Assembly (NCBI GenBank): GCA_029059365.1
Contig: JAIDVZ010000113.1
Location: 1-7,303, forward strand
Length of the DNA: 7,303 nucleotides
Direction of reading: 5' to 3'
Source: Opitutales bacterium
GTDB lineage: Bacteria; Verrucomicrobiota; Verrucomicrobiia; Opitutales; JAIRKQ01
In this document: one piece after another, positions 1 to 6,634 of the stretch
How positions within the stretch are numbered: position 1 is the first letter of the stretch
How the letters are laid out: every line of letters starts with the position of its first letter
Position numbers and translations under genes: made by a program
The notes under the pieces: generated by a model
The model's database searches: none
What the model was told of the DNA's origin: nothing
Seen by the model: only the letters and a program-made list of their open reading frames with translations

Positions 1-1479
1 ATTTTGAATATCATCAGAATAATCTGGTTGATTAGTACCTTGTTCAACGAAAATTTTTACGGTCATATGAGCAGTGTTACTGTTTTTATCTTGGCTCAAA
101 TCATGCCAAGAAAAGGAATCGATCCAAGCGTATTTTAAGCTTTTTATCGATTCTTGCAAATGGTTGAAAAACTCCAGCCAATCATCCTGAGAATAAAGCA
201 TACTTTTTATTTGTTTGATCGATTCTCGAATACGTTTTTCAGTTGAGATTGTTTCGTTATATTTTTGGACATCTATTATTGCTTCTCGCAATTTTGCTTC
301 TGTCGCTGATTTTTTAGATATTAAAAAGACGATCTTTTGCTTGGTAAGTTTTAGTCCGAGAATGGTAGCAAATATCACAATGATCATAGCTGCCATATAG
401 CTTGGATGCCGGCGTTGGAACGAGATCTGATGTTTAAAACTTTCAGAAAATAAGTTCAATACCCGATAATCGTTGTTTATTAATGCATGCGCAGCACCGA
501 TAAATGTAAATACATTTTGTAGAATAGTTGCACGCTTATCTTCGCTTAAAAGTTCGTGAAAAGTACTATTTGGGACTGATTGTGTAGCTGGTTCTATCGT
601 TACTTCGGGGTTTAATTCTTGGATAACCTCAGAAAAATCATGAACCGTGGATAATACACCACTCATCAAAATCTTACTTGTCTTAGATTGGTTGATTGTC
701 CGGTAAAAAAATAATTCCGAGCGTTTTAGTTCTTGTTGAAATTTTTGCCCAAATTGTCGGACGTAGTATTTTACAAACGAAGCACCATTTGAGTCGTTGT
801 TTATTTTTTGTAGTTGTTGTTGTCTAATGTTGCGTGCATCTTCTATAGGGACCTTTTGTGAATTCGCGATCTGTTCATCAATCCATTCGGTCGCAAAAGG
901 AACGATGCGCATATATTGAGAATCTCCGTTACTTATTGAGAATAGGGTTGTACCAGAACCGATGTGTGTGAGTACGATATTCCCATCACCTTTGGAATGA
1001 TTTTTTATGGCGGTCTGCATTAATAAAATTTCCGGACATAGATATGAAAATTTTACATCTTTTCTCAGTAATATATCCAGCAAGCGTTCAGCAAATCCGC
1101 TTTGCATAGCCAAAATAAATGTCCCAGCATCTTCTTTTTTAAATTTATAAGCTTCCCAGACCCAATCAGTTATTTCGCCAGGAAAATTCCGGCAAAATTC
1201 GAACTGCAGAGCTTCATTAAATTTGCTTTTTTCAACATCTGGTAAGGTGATATATTTAGTAAAAACATTGCTGTTTGGTGGAGTGACGAGCGATACTTTG
1301 TTGCGCAATATTTTTGGGATTTGGTCCAATGTTGATGAGAATGCGTTCAGCCACTTTACATCATCGCCGCCTTGATGGTGTATCGGGTATGTGGATGCAT
1401 CAACGAATATTCCACGATTATTGAAAGTGACAATAGTGACATTGTAAGTGCCACAACGCATTACTATGTAATCTTTCAT
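1..1479 (-). CDS. pilM: PilM/GspL-like protein with PilN-like C-terminal part, partial (3' end outside window)
   Basis: I translated this strand by hand: the frame is open from the ATG at 1479 to base 1, giving 493 codons with no stop, so the C-terminus lies outside the window. Residues 1-300 look like the actin-fold ATPase of PilM: a degenerate first phosphate loop (CGTYNVTIV, 9-17), a second one (HIGSGTT, 172-178), and a SGVLSTV segment near 275-285 in the place of the adenosine motif. A single hydrophobic segment near 362-376 (AAMIIVIFATILGL) follows. Next come a Lys/Glu-rich predicted coiled coil and a PilN-like stretch with Trp residues. In known T4P/T2SS systems this protein links the cytoplasmic ATPase to the inner-membrane platform. 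The fused layout resembles GspL, or the PilM-like proteins of Verrucomicrobia. In-frame stops lie upstream at about 1585-1590. The GGGG before the ATG is only a weak ribosome site. The family call is fairly sure; T4P versus T2SS is open. Confidence 0.72.
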   Translation of the reverse strand, partial: MKDYIVMRCGTYNVTIVTFNNRGIFVDASTYPIHHQGGDDVKWLNAFSSTLDQIPKILRNKVSLVTPPNSNVFTKYITLPDVEKSKFNEALQFEFCRNFPGEITDWVWEAYKFKKEDAGTFILAMQSGFAERLLDILLRKDVKFSYLCPEILLMQTAIKNHSKGDGNIVLTHIGSGTTLFSISNGDSQYMRIVPFATEWIDEQIANSQKVPIEDARNIRQQQLQKINNDSNGASFVKYYVRQFGQKFQQELKRSELFFYRTINQSKTSKILMSGVLSTVHDFSEVIQELNPEVTIEPATQSVPNSTFHELLSEDKRATILQNVFTFIGAAHALINNDYRVLNLFSESFKHQISFQRRHPSYMAAMIIVIFATILGLKLTKQKIVFLISKKSATEAKLREAIIDVQKYNETISTEKRIRESIKQIKSMLYSQDDWLEFFNHLQESIKSLKYAWIDSFSWHDLSQDKNSNTAHMTVKIFVEQGTNQPDYSDDIQN

Positions 1480-1532
1480 AGACCGGCCCCATTCTGTAAA
1501 AATTTGCCGTTGAATCAAGTTTAGTTTTTGGT

Positions 1533-1577
1533 TTGTCGAAAAATTCGGGTGTAAAAAACACTCGCATATTTTGACAA
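1533..1577. repeat. 45-bp concentric imperfect palindrome in the divergent intergenic region
   Basis: The left arm 1533-1552 and the right arm 1558-1577 are inverted copies matching at 16 of 20 positions around an AAAAA centre (1553-1557). The outer TTGTC/GACAA and the inner GTGT/ACAC are exact. Two of the four mismatches become G-U pairs in plus-strand RNA, so 18 of 20 positions could pair in a transcript read towards proS; on the minus strand they become C-A mismatches. The element sits 54 bases from the minus-strand ATG at 1479 and 20 bases from the proS ATG at 1598. It could be an operator for a dimeric regulator, or a hairpin in the proS leader. It is not followed by a T-run on the plus strand and no plus-strand gene is seen upstream, so a terminator role is unlikely. 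Confidence 0.55.
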
Positions 1578-1597
1578 CTTATCTTTACATATTGATC

Positions 1598-3097
1598 ATG
1601 TCGAAACAAACAAAGCGTACCGCCATTTCTCCACGCCGTGATCAAAATTATCCAGAGTGGTATCAGCAGGTGATTAAAGCGGCAGATTTAGCGGAAACTA
1701 GCGTAGTTCGTGGATGTATGGTGATTAAGCCGTGGGGATATGCTTTATGGGAAAATGTGAAGCAACAACTTGGCAAAATGATCAAAGATGCTGGGTATCA
1801 AGATGCGTATTTCCCGATATTTATTCCTCTTAGATTTTTTGAAAAAGAGGCTGAACATGTGGAAGGGTTCGCAAAAGAATGTGCTGTTGTCACACATTCG
1901 CGTTTACAAGCAGATGGTTCAGGCCAATTACTACCAGTGTCGAAACTTGAAGAGCCATTAATTGTACGCCCAACTTCGGAAGTTATAATCGGGGAATCAT
2001 TTTCAAAATGGGTGAAATCATATCGTGATCTACCGCTGAAAATCAACCAATGGGCAAATGTTGTTCGTTGGGAGATGCGTACTCGGATGTTTCTGCGTAC
2101 GAGTGAATTTTTGTGGCATGAGGGGCATGCTGTGCACGCTTCTGCTGAAGAAGCTAAGACAGAGGCGATTCAAAACCTCAATGTGTATCGTACTTTTGTA
2201 GAAGATTGTATGGCGATGCCTGTTATCAGTGGTAAAAAATCTGAAAGCGAGAAGTTCCCTGGAGCGGATGAAACTTACTGTATAGAGGCGATGATGCAGG
2301 ATAAAAAAGCACTACAGGCGGGAACATCGCATTTTTTGGGGCAACATTTTGCACGTTCATCTGGGATAAAATTTGTCAATCAGGATGGTGACGAAGAATA
2401 CGGTTGGACAACCTCCTGGGGGGTATCTACTCGATTGATCGGTGGGTTGATTATGACGCATTCAGATGATAATGGACTTGTTTTGCCACCGCGCATGGCT
2501 CCTGTACATGTTGTGATATTGCCTATGTTCAACGACGAAAACAAATCAACCGTATTGGAATACTGTGAATCGGTAAAATTAGGACTGTCCGCTCAAAAAT
2601 ATCATGGTTTAGATCTTGCTGTTAAGGTTGATACGCGTGATGTCCGTGGAGGAGAGAAATTTTGGAGTTGGGTGAAGAAAGGTGTACCAATCATTCTTGA
2701 AATCGGTATGAGAGATATTGACAAAGGTAACGTCTGTTTGACTAGACGTGATTCTTTGTATACGGATAAGCAGTTTATCAATAAAGACACTTTTGTCAAA
2801 ACAGCGCAAGAAATCTTGGATGATATTCAAAAGGTCTTGTTTGAACGAGCGAAGGAATATCGAGAAAAAAATACAGTAGATATTGCTTCAAAGCAGGCAT
2901 TTTATGATTTTTTTGAGTCTAATGAGAGCGGGTTTGTTCGTACGCATTGGTCTGGAGACCCGAAAATTGAACAAACGGTCAAACAGGATCTTGGAGTAAC
3001 TATTAGATGTTTACCGCTAGATGAAAATGAGAGTGGGGTATGCCCATTCAGTGGAGAGTTTAGCAAACAACGTGTTATTTGGTCGAGGAGTTATTAA
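1598..3097 (+). CDS. proS: prolyl-tRNA synthetase, archaeal/eukaryote-like short type
   Basis: This cytoplasmic class II synthetase attaches proline to tRNA-Pro (499 residues). The catalytic core shows RPTSE (124-128), motif 2 around RWEMRTRMFLRTSEFLWHEGH (158-178, notably R158 and E160), TSHFLGQHFA (243-252), and motif 3 within GWTTSWGVSTRLIGGL (269-284). An anticodon-binding domain follows from about 302 to 405. The C-terminal extension has WSGDP (451-455) and CPFSG (482-486) and ends in Tyr, as is typical of the archaeal/eukaryotic type; the bacterial type's editing insert between motifs 2 and 3 is absent. Only Cys471 and Cys482 are seen in that tail, so the zinc site of some relatives may be incomplete. 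I chose the ATG at 1598 because the conserved N-terminus (YPEWYQQVIKAADLAE) starts soon after. A TTG at 1571 is in frame but lies inside the palindrome. No clear Shine-Dalgarno precedes either start. It is first gene of the operon, and fabD begins one base after its stop. Confidence 0.95.
   Translation: MSKQTKRTAISPRRDQNYPEWYQQVIKAADLAETSVVRGCMVIKPWGYALWENVKQQLGKMIKDAGYQDAYFPIFIPLRFFEKEAEHVEGFAKECAVVTHSRLQADGSGQLLPVSKLEEPLIVRPTSEVIIGESFSKWVKSYRDLPLKINQWANVVRWEMRTRMFLRTSEFLWHEGHAVHASAEEAKTEAIQNLNVYRTFVEDCMAMPVISGKKSESEKFPGADETYCIEAMMQDKKALQAGTSHFLGQHFARSSGIKFVNQDGDEEYGWTTSWGVSTRLIGGLIMTHSDDNGLVLPPRMAPVHVVILPMFNDENKSTVLEYCESVKLGLSAQKYHGLDLAVKVDTRDVRGGEKFWSWVKKGVPIILEIGMRDIDKGNVCLTRRDSLYTDKQFINKDTFVKTAQEILDDIQKVLFERAKEYREKNTVDIASKQAFYDFFESNESGFVRTHWSGDPKIEQTVKQDLGVTIRCLPLDENESGVCPFSGEFSKQRVIWSRSY
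3085..3090 (+). promoter_or_regulatory. ribosome binding site of fabD (GAGGAG)
   Basis: GAGGAG lies 8 bases before the ATG at 3099 and inside the last codons of proS. It is the only textbook Shine-Dalgarno sequence in the operon. It settles the fabD start against the longer in-frame ORF that would open at 3021 within proS, and it fits the start of the conserved FabD N-terminus (MSTGFMFPGQGAQ). Confidence 0.8.
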
Positions 3098-3098
3098 A

Positions 3099-4004
3099 AT
3101 GAGCACTGGATTTATGTTTCCTGGACAAGGAGCACAATATGTCGGAATGGGGAAAACTTTGTATGATGACAATTATGCTGCGAAAACTATTTTTTCTCGA
3201 GCGAAGGATGTTTTAGGTGAGGATTTTGTAAATGTTTGTTTCTGTGGCCCGAAGGAAAAACTGACTACCACCGCTTATTGCCAACCTGCATTGTTTGTTC
3301 ATAGTTGTGCAGCTGTGGAGGTGATGCGGGTGTTATATCCGGAGAAGCGATGCGATGTTGCTTGGGGGTTAAGTTTAGGTGAGCTAAGCGCATTATGTAT
3401 TTCCGGGGTCTATGATTTTGAAATTGGCTTGCGCATCGTTCATGAACGTGGACGTTTGATGCAACAATCGTGTGAGCAAACAAGGGGCACGATGGTTAGC
3501 TTAATTGGTGGGATTTTCGACGACATTTTGGAGCTTTGTGCTCAATCGGGCGTTGAAATTGCGAACATGAACTGCCCTGGACAAGTTGTGATTTCCGGAG
3601 ATTGCGAATGTATGAAACGTGCGACTGATATGGCGTCGAAAATGTCTTTTAAGAAGATTATTCCGTTGGCAGTTGCGGGTGCATATCATAGCAAATTGAT
3701 GACAGGGGCGAGCAACGCTTTTGAAAAATTTTTAAACGATATTGAGTTTCGTGATCCCCAAATCCCGATCATTTCAAATGTTACAGCAGATTTTGTTAAA
3801 GATAAAGACGATGCTAAACGATTATTGGTGAAACAAATTATATCTCCCGTTTTGTTCGATAAATGTTGTGAACGAGCAATTAGGAGCGGAGTTGACCAGA
3901 TTTTTGAGTGTGGTTCTGGGAAGGTTTTGACCGGGCTTATGAAGCGTATCAATCCAGACATAAAGACAAAATCGCTGGATAATTTGTCAGATTTTAACTT
4001 ATGA
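3099..4004 (+). CDS. fabD: malonyl-CoA:ACP transacylase
   Basis: FabD moves the malonyl group from CoA to acyl carrier protein, supplying the extender unit for type II fatty acid synthesis in the cytoplasm. The 301-residue length is normal for the family. Visible landmarks are the GQGAQ loop (9-13, with the preceding FPGQGAQYVGMG pattern), the nucleophile elbow GLSLGE (90-95) with catalytic Ser92, Arg117 in HERGR that binds the malonyl carboxylate, catalytic His197 in AGAYHSKLM, Gln246 near the active site, and the C-terminal GSGKVLTGLMKRI (272-284). The residue before the catalytic serine is Leu, where E. coli has His; this variant also occurs in plant enzymes and some bacteria. The start at 3099 is supported by GAGGAG at 3085-3090. 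The stop TGA overlaps the dapB ATG in the four bases ATGA (4001-4004), which suggests translational coupling. Confidence 0.95.
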   Translation: MSTGFMFPGQGAQYVGMGKTLYDDNYAAKTIFSRAKDVLGEDFVNVCFCGPKEKLTTTAYCQPALFVHSCAAVEVMRVLYPEKRCDVAWGLSLGELSALCISGVYDFEIGLRIVHERGRLMQQSCEQTRGTMVSLIGGIFDDILELCAQSGVEIANMNCPGQVVISGDCECMKRATDMASKMSFKKIIPLAVAGAYHSKLMTGASNAFEKFLNDIEFRDPQIPIISNVTADFVKDKDDAKRLLVKQIISPVLFDKCCERAIRSGVDQIFECGSGKVLTGLMKRINPDIKTKSLDNLSDFNL

Positions 4005-4711
4005 AAATACTTGTTTGTGGTTCGAATGGTCGAATGGGAAATCTTGTCGTTAACGCTGCCAGTGCGTATGATTGCGAGATCGTGGCTACCATTAATAGTG
4101 GCTCTGATTTTGATGCTGAATTTAGAAAAGATCCAGATCTCTGTATCGATTTTAGTTCACCAGATGGGTTGCTGAAGCTTGTTGAGCATGCTGCCGAAAA
4201 AAAGATAAAAGTGATATCAGGTACTACCGGCTTAAAAGAAGAACACTGGGCGGTATTGAAGAAATACTCTGATAAAATACCGATATTGTACTCAACGAAT
4301 TTTTCCATTGGAATCTATGTTTTGAGTAAACTCGTGAAAGTAGCTGCTGATTTGTTGCCTGATAGTTTTGATATCGAATTGCTTGAGCGCCACCATTCTG
4401 CCAAAAAAGATGCTCCTAGTGGGACAGCAATGAGCCTCTTGGACATAATTCAATCAACGTTTCAGCACAAGGTATTATTTGGTCGGCACGGGGAAGCTCC
4501 ACGGACCAAGGGAGAAATTTGTGTACATTCAGTACGTGGTGGGGATATTGTTGGAGAGCATGAAGCAATGTTTGCAGGCGTTGGGGAACGTTTGGAATTG
4601 GTTCATCGAGCAACAGATCGTGGAATATTTGCTCGTGGTGCATTATATGCTGCCAATATTTTTGTGAAAATTGATACTCCTGGGATATATGCATTGTCGG
4701 ATATTTTATAA
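4001..4711 (+). CDS. dapB: 4-hydroxy-tetrahydrodipicolinate reductase
   Basis: DapB reduces the dihydrodipicolinate-level intermediate with NAD(P)H on the way to diaminopimelate and lysine, feeding peptidoglycan and protein synthesis. The Rossmann signature CGSNGRMG is at 6-13, GTTG at 74-77 and STNFSIG at 98-104. The diagnostic active-site stretch ERHHSAKKDAPSGTA is at 129-143, with the His pair 131-132, Lys135 (the same His+4 spacing as in E. coli) and the GTA loop. The C-terminal HRATDRGIFARGALYAA (202-218) is also typical. At 236 residues it is shorter than the roughly 270 of E. coli, mostly because the segment between the Rossmann loop and the DFSSP motif (50-54) is compact; all catalytic motifs remain. 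It starts inside the fabD stop (ATGA) with no obvious Shine-Dalgarno, so it probably depends on coupling. Its last 23 bases overlap the lipoprotein gene. Confidence 0.95.
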   Translation: MKILVCGSNGRMGNLVVNAASAYDCEIVATINSGSDFDAEFRKDPDLCIDFSSPDGLLKLVEHAAEKKIKVISGTTGLKEEHWAVLKKYSDKIPILYSTNFSIGIYVLSKLVKVAADLLPDSFDIELLERHHSAKKDAPSGTAMSLLDIIQSTFQHKVLFGRHGEAPRTKGEICVHSVRGGDIVGEHEAMFAGVGERLELVHRATDRGIFARGALYAANIFVKIDTPGIYALSDIL

Positions 4712-5141
4712 GATTTTTATATTAATACTCAGTTTAAGTATGTCTGGTTGCCAGAGTACTTCTGGGAGAAATGGACATACTTGTAGCATATACCTAGAAT
4801 CTACAGACAGCTCATCAATTGTAAAAACGCTACCGATTAGCAAAATTGATATACCTGTTATACCGGTCCCAATATTGTTTAGCGATGGTATAGCTAGTGC
4901 AGCTTTGGTGCCCAGGCGATGTGGTATGATGCTCAATATTTCATTCACCGATAGAGCAGCGTATGAGTTATATCATCTATCTTTTGATTCCATCGGTAGG
5001 CGATTGGTTTTAGAGTATGATGGTGATATTATTGGATTTTCCAAAATTTCAGATGAGAATATACAAAATCTTACATTCATACCGGAAATTTCGGATGAAG
5101 CTTGCCAAGCATTTTGTCGATTTATAAATTGCCGCAGATAG
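4689..5141 (+). CDS. small predicted lipoprotein with SecDF P1-head-like domain
   Basis: This 150-residue protein has a lipoprotein signal: basic residues (R4, K8), a hydrophobic core (IFILILSLSM, 9-18) and a lipobox ending SMSGC, which places the lipidated Cys at 21. It is therefore probably anchored in an inner or outer membrane leaflet facing the periplasm. From about residue 57 to 145 the order of features resembles the P1 head subdomain of SecD: a PVPIL..DGIASAAL segment, ISFT (84-87), a helix, IGRRLVLEYDGDIIG (102-116), then ISDENI and a final ISDEACQAF helix. I read this similarity by eye and it needs a profile search. No SecD transmembrane parts are present. I preferred the ATG at 4689 to an upstream TTG (4671) because it leaves a normal signal peptide. 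It overlaps dapB by 23 bases and ends two bases before the ATPase ATG, so it may serve the same envelope machine. Cysteines at 78, 143 and 148 could form disulphides. Confidence 0.7.
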   Translation: MHCRIFYKIFILILSLSMSGCQSTSGRNGHTCSIYLESTDSSSIVKTLPISKIDIPVIPVPILFSDGIASAALVPRRCGMMLNISFTDRAAYELYHLSFDSIGRRLVLEYDGDIIGFSKISDENIQNLTFIPEISDEACQAFCRFINCRR

Positions 5142-5143
5142 TG

Positions 5144-6634
5144 ATGAAATTTGATATATTAGATTGGCTACGTACTAACAAATCAAAATCATTCGAGAAT
5201 GAGGATGAGGCATTTCAGTATTTGGCTGAGTCTGGGGCAAAAGATGGCATATTTTCTGAATTATGTATCGATGGAATCTACAATCCTAAAGATGGCTATG
5301 ATGCAGCTTTACTTTCTGAATTTGGCGAAAATTATGCCAAAGAACATGCCATTTTACTTTTATCGACTAGCGATTCACATATCGCAGTAGCTACTGCTGA
5401 TCCATTTGATATTACCGTTATCGACGACATTCGAGCAAAATTCGGTAAGGAATTGGTGATACTTTTGGCCAAAGTAGGTGATATTAGGGCTTGCTTTTCA
5501 CTCCCTGTTATACCGAAATTTAAAGAAGAACAGAAAGAAGAGCAAGAAGAGGAAACGGTAGAAAAAAGCGAAGAGCAATCGATAGATGGATTACTCGAGC
5601 ACATAATACTTGAGGCGATCAAATTAAGAGCGTCTGACATACACTTCGAAAATAATCTCACTTCTATGCGCGTGAGAAACCGAATAGACGGTAAATTGGT
5701 CACTGTGCGCCAAATTGATGTTCAACTTGCACGTGCTCTTGTTTCAGCAATTAAGCTAAAATCTGGGTTAAAGATAGATGAAACTCGACTACCTCAAGAT
5801 GGGCGAACGCACTATACGTTCGATTCGCATGAATATGATATCAGAATATCGGTTATCCCGACAATAAGAGGCGAAAATATCGTTATGAGACTGTTCAATG
5901 GTGAAAACAGGGAATTTTCATTAGAAAGTATCGGGTTAAATAGTGCACAACTCGAATGCCTGCGATCATTATCGAATATAGAAAATGGGCTAATTTTGAT
6001 CTCCGGTCCAACTGGTAGTGGAAAAACGACGACCTTGTACTCTTTATTGAAGAATATTTCTTCACCTGAAAAGAAAGTGGTAACAGTAGAAGATCCGGTT
6101 GAGTATAAATTGGCACATGTTAATCAGGTGGCGGTCAATGATGAGATCGGATTAACCTTCAGTAAGATTATACGGTCATTATTACGGCAAGCCCCAAACG
6201 TTATCTTCATTGGGGAAATACGGGATACTGAAACTGCACAAGCCGCTATGCAAGCGGCGTTAACTGGACATTTGGTGTTGTCTAGTATACATTCTGAGAA
6301 TGCAGACGGCGCGATCATACGACTATGCGATTTAGGAATTTCGGATTATTTTATAAATTCGTGTGTACGTGCGGTTATTGCCCAGCGTTTAGTTCGACTG
6401 AAGTGTACAAATCCATGTCATAAGGGAAGCAAAGATGTTTGCCCTGATTGTTTTGGACGTGGTTATTTTGGAAGAACGGGAGTATTCGAAATATTACTGA
6501 ACCAATCCTTAGCTAAAGATTTGGGTCAATCACGACTAAAAGATTTCGGATATCTTTGCAAGATGGAGGATTCGATTAACGATCTTGTAAATGAAGGTAA
6601 GCTTTTTGACCAAGATCGGTGGTTATTTGAATAG
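5144..6634 (+). CDS. gspE: type II secretion / type IV pilus assembly ATPase (GspE/PilB family)
   Basis: This is the hexameric cytoplasmic ATPase that drives filament assembly or protein secretion at the inner membrane. A divergent N-terminal domain (1-125) is followed by an acidic linker (126-146, rich in Glu). Then come ASDIHFE (163-169), RLPQDGR (215-221), Walker A GPTGSGKT (288-295), the Asp box VEDPVEY (315-321), Walker B FIGEIRD (355-361) and the His box HLVLSSIHS (376-384). Four cysteines (421, 425, 433, 436) make a Cx3C-x7-CxxC site. In GspE/PilB relatives the two Cys pairs are usually tens of residues apart. The C-terminal part after GRTGVFEI is also short. At 496 residues the protein is below the usual 550-570 of PilB. 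The start is ATG 5144; an in-frame GTG at 5141 shares its G with the upstream TAG, and no Shine-Dalgarno is visible. PilT-type retraction ATPases lack this N-terminal domain and Cys site, so assembly is the better call. Confidence 0.9.
   Translation: MKFDILDWLRTNKSKSFENEDEAFQYLAESGAKDGIFSELCIDGIYNPKDGYDAALLSEFGENYAKEHAILLLSTSDSHIAVATADPFDITVIDDIRAKFGKELVILLAKVGDIRACFSLPVIPKFKEEQKEEQEEETVEKSEEQSIDGLLEHIILEAIKLRASDIHFENNLTSMRVRNRIDGKLVTVRQIDVQLARALVSAIKLKSGLKIDETRLPQDGRTHYTFDSHEYDIRISVIPTIRGENIVMRLFNGENREFSLESIGLNSAQLECLRSLSNIENGLILISGPTGSGKTTTLYSLLKNISSPEKKVVTVEDPVEYKLAHVNQVAVNDEIGLTFSKIIRSLLRQAPNVIFIGEIRDTETAQAAMQAALTGHLVLSSIHSENADGAIIRLCDLGISDYFINSCVRAVIAQRLVRLKCTNPCHKGSKDVCPDCFGRGYFGRTGVFEILLNQSLAKDLGQSRLKDFGYLCKMEDSINDLVNEGKLFDQDRWLFE

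Noticed and set aside
215..400. 61-residue plus-strand ORF
   Set aside because: It lies opposite the continuous PilM-like reading frame and has no recognisable motif or ribosome site.
1571..1576. Perfect TTGACA as a -35 box for proS
   Set aside because: Spacing of 15 to 18 bases puts the -10 on or just before the ATG at 1598 with poor hexamers (TTGATC, GATCAT), and transcription would begin inside the conserved coding region.
1556..1577. TTGTCA with TTTACA as a minus-strand promoter for the PilM-like gene
   Set aside because: The -10 matches only three of six bases, so the call would rest on the -35 alone.
1571..1597. TTG start adding nine residues to ProRS
   Set aside because: The extra residues lie in the palindrome arm and leader, have no ribosome site, and do not resemble the family N-terminus.
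3021..3098. Longer FabD start inside proS
   Set aside because: GAGGAG at 3085-3090 and the FabD N-terminal motif both point to the ATG at 3099.
3686..4308. Minus-strand ORFs opposite fabD and dapB
   Set aside because: They are antisense to well-conserved genes and show no domain pattern.
5102..5143. TTG start 14 residues upstream for the GspE-like ATPase
   Set aside because: It lies within the lipoprotein coding sequence without a ribosome site; ATG 5144 directly after the stop is simpler.
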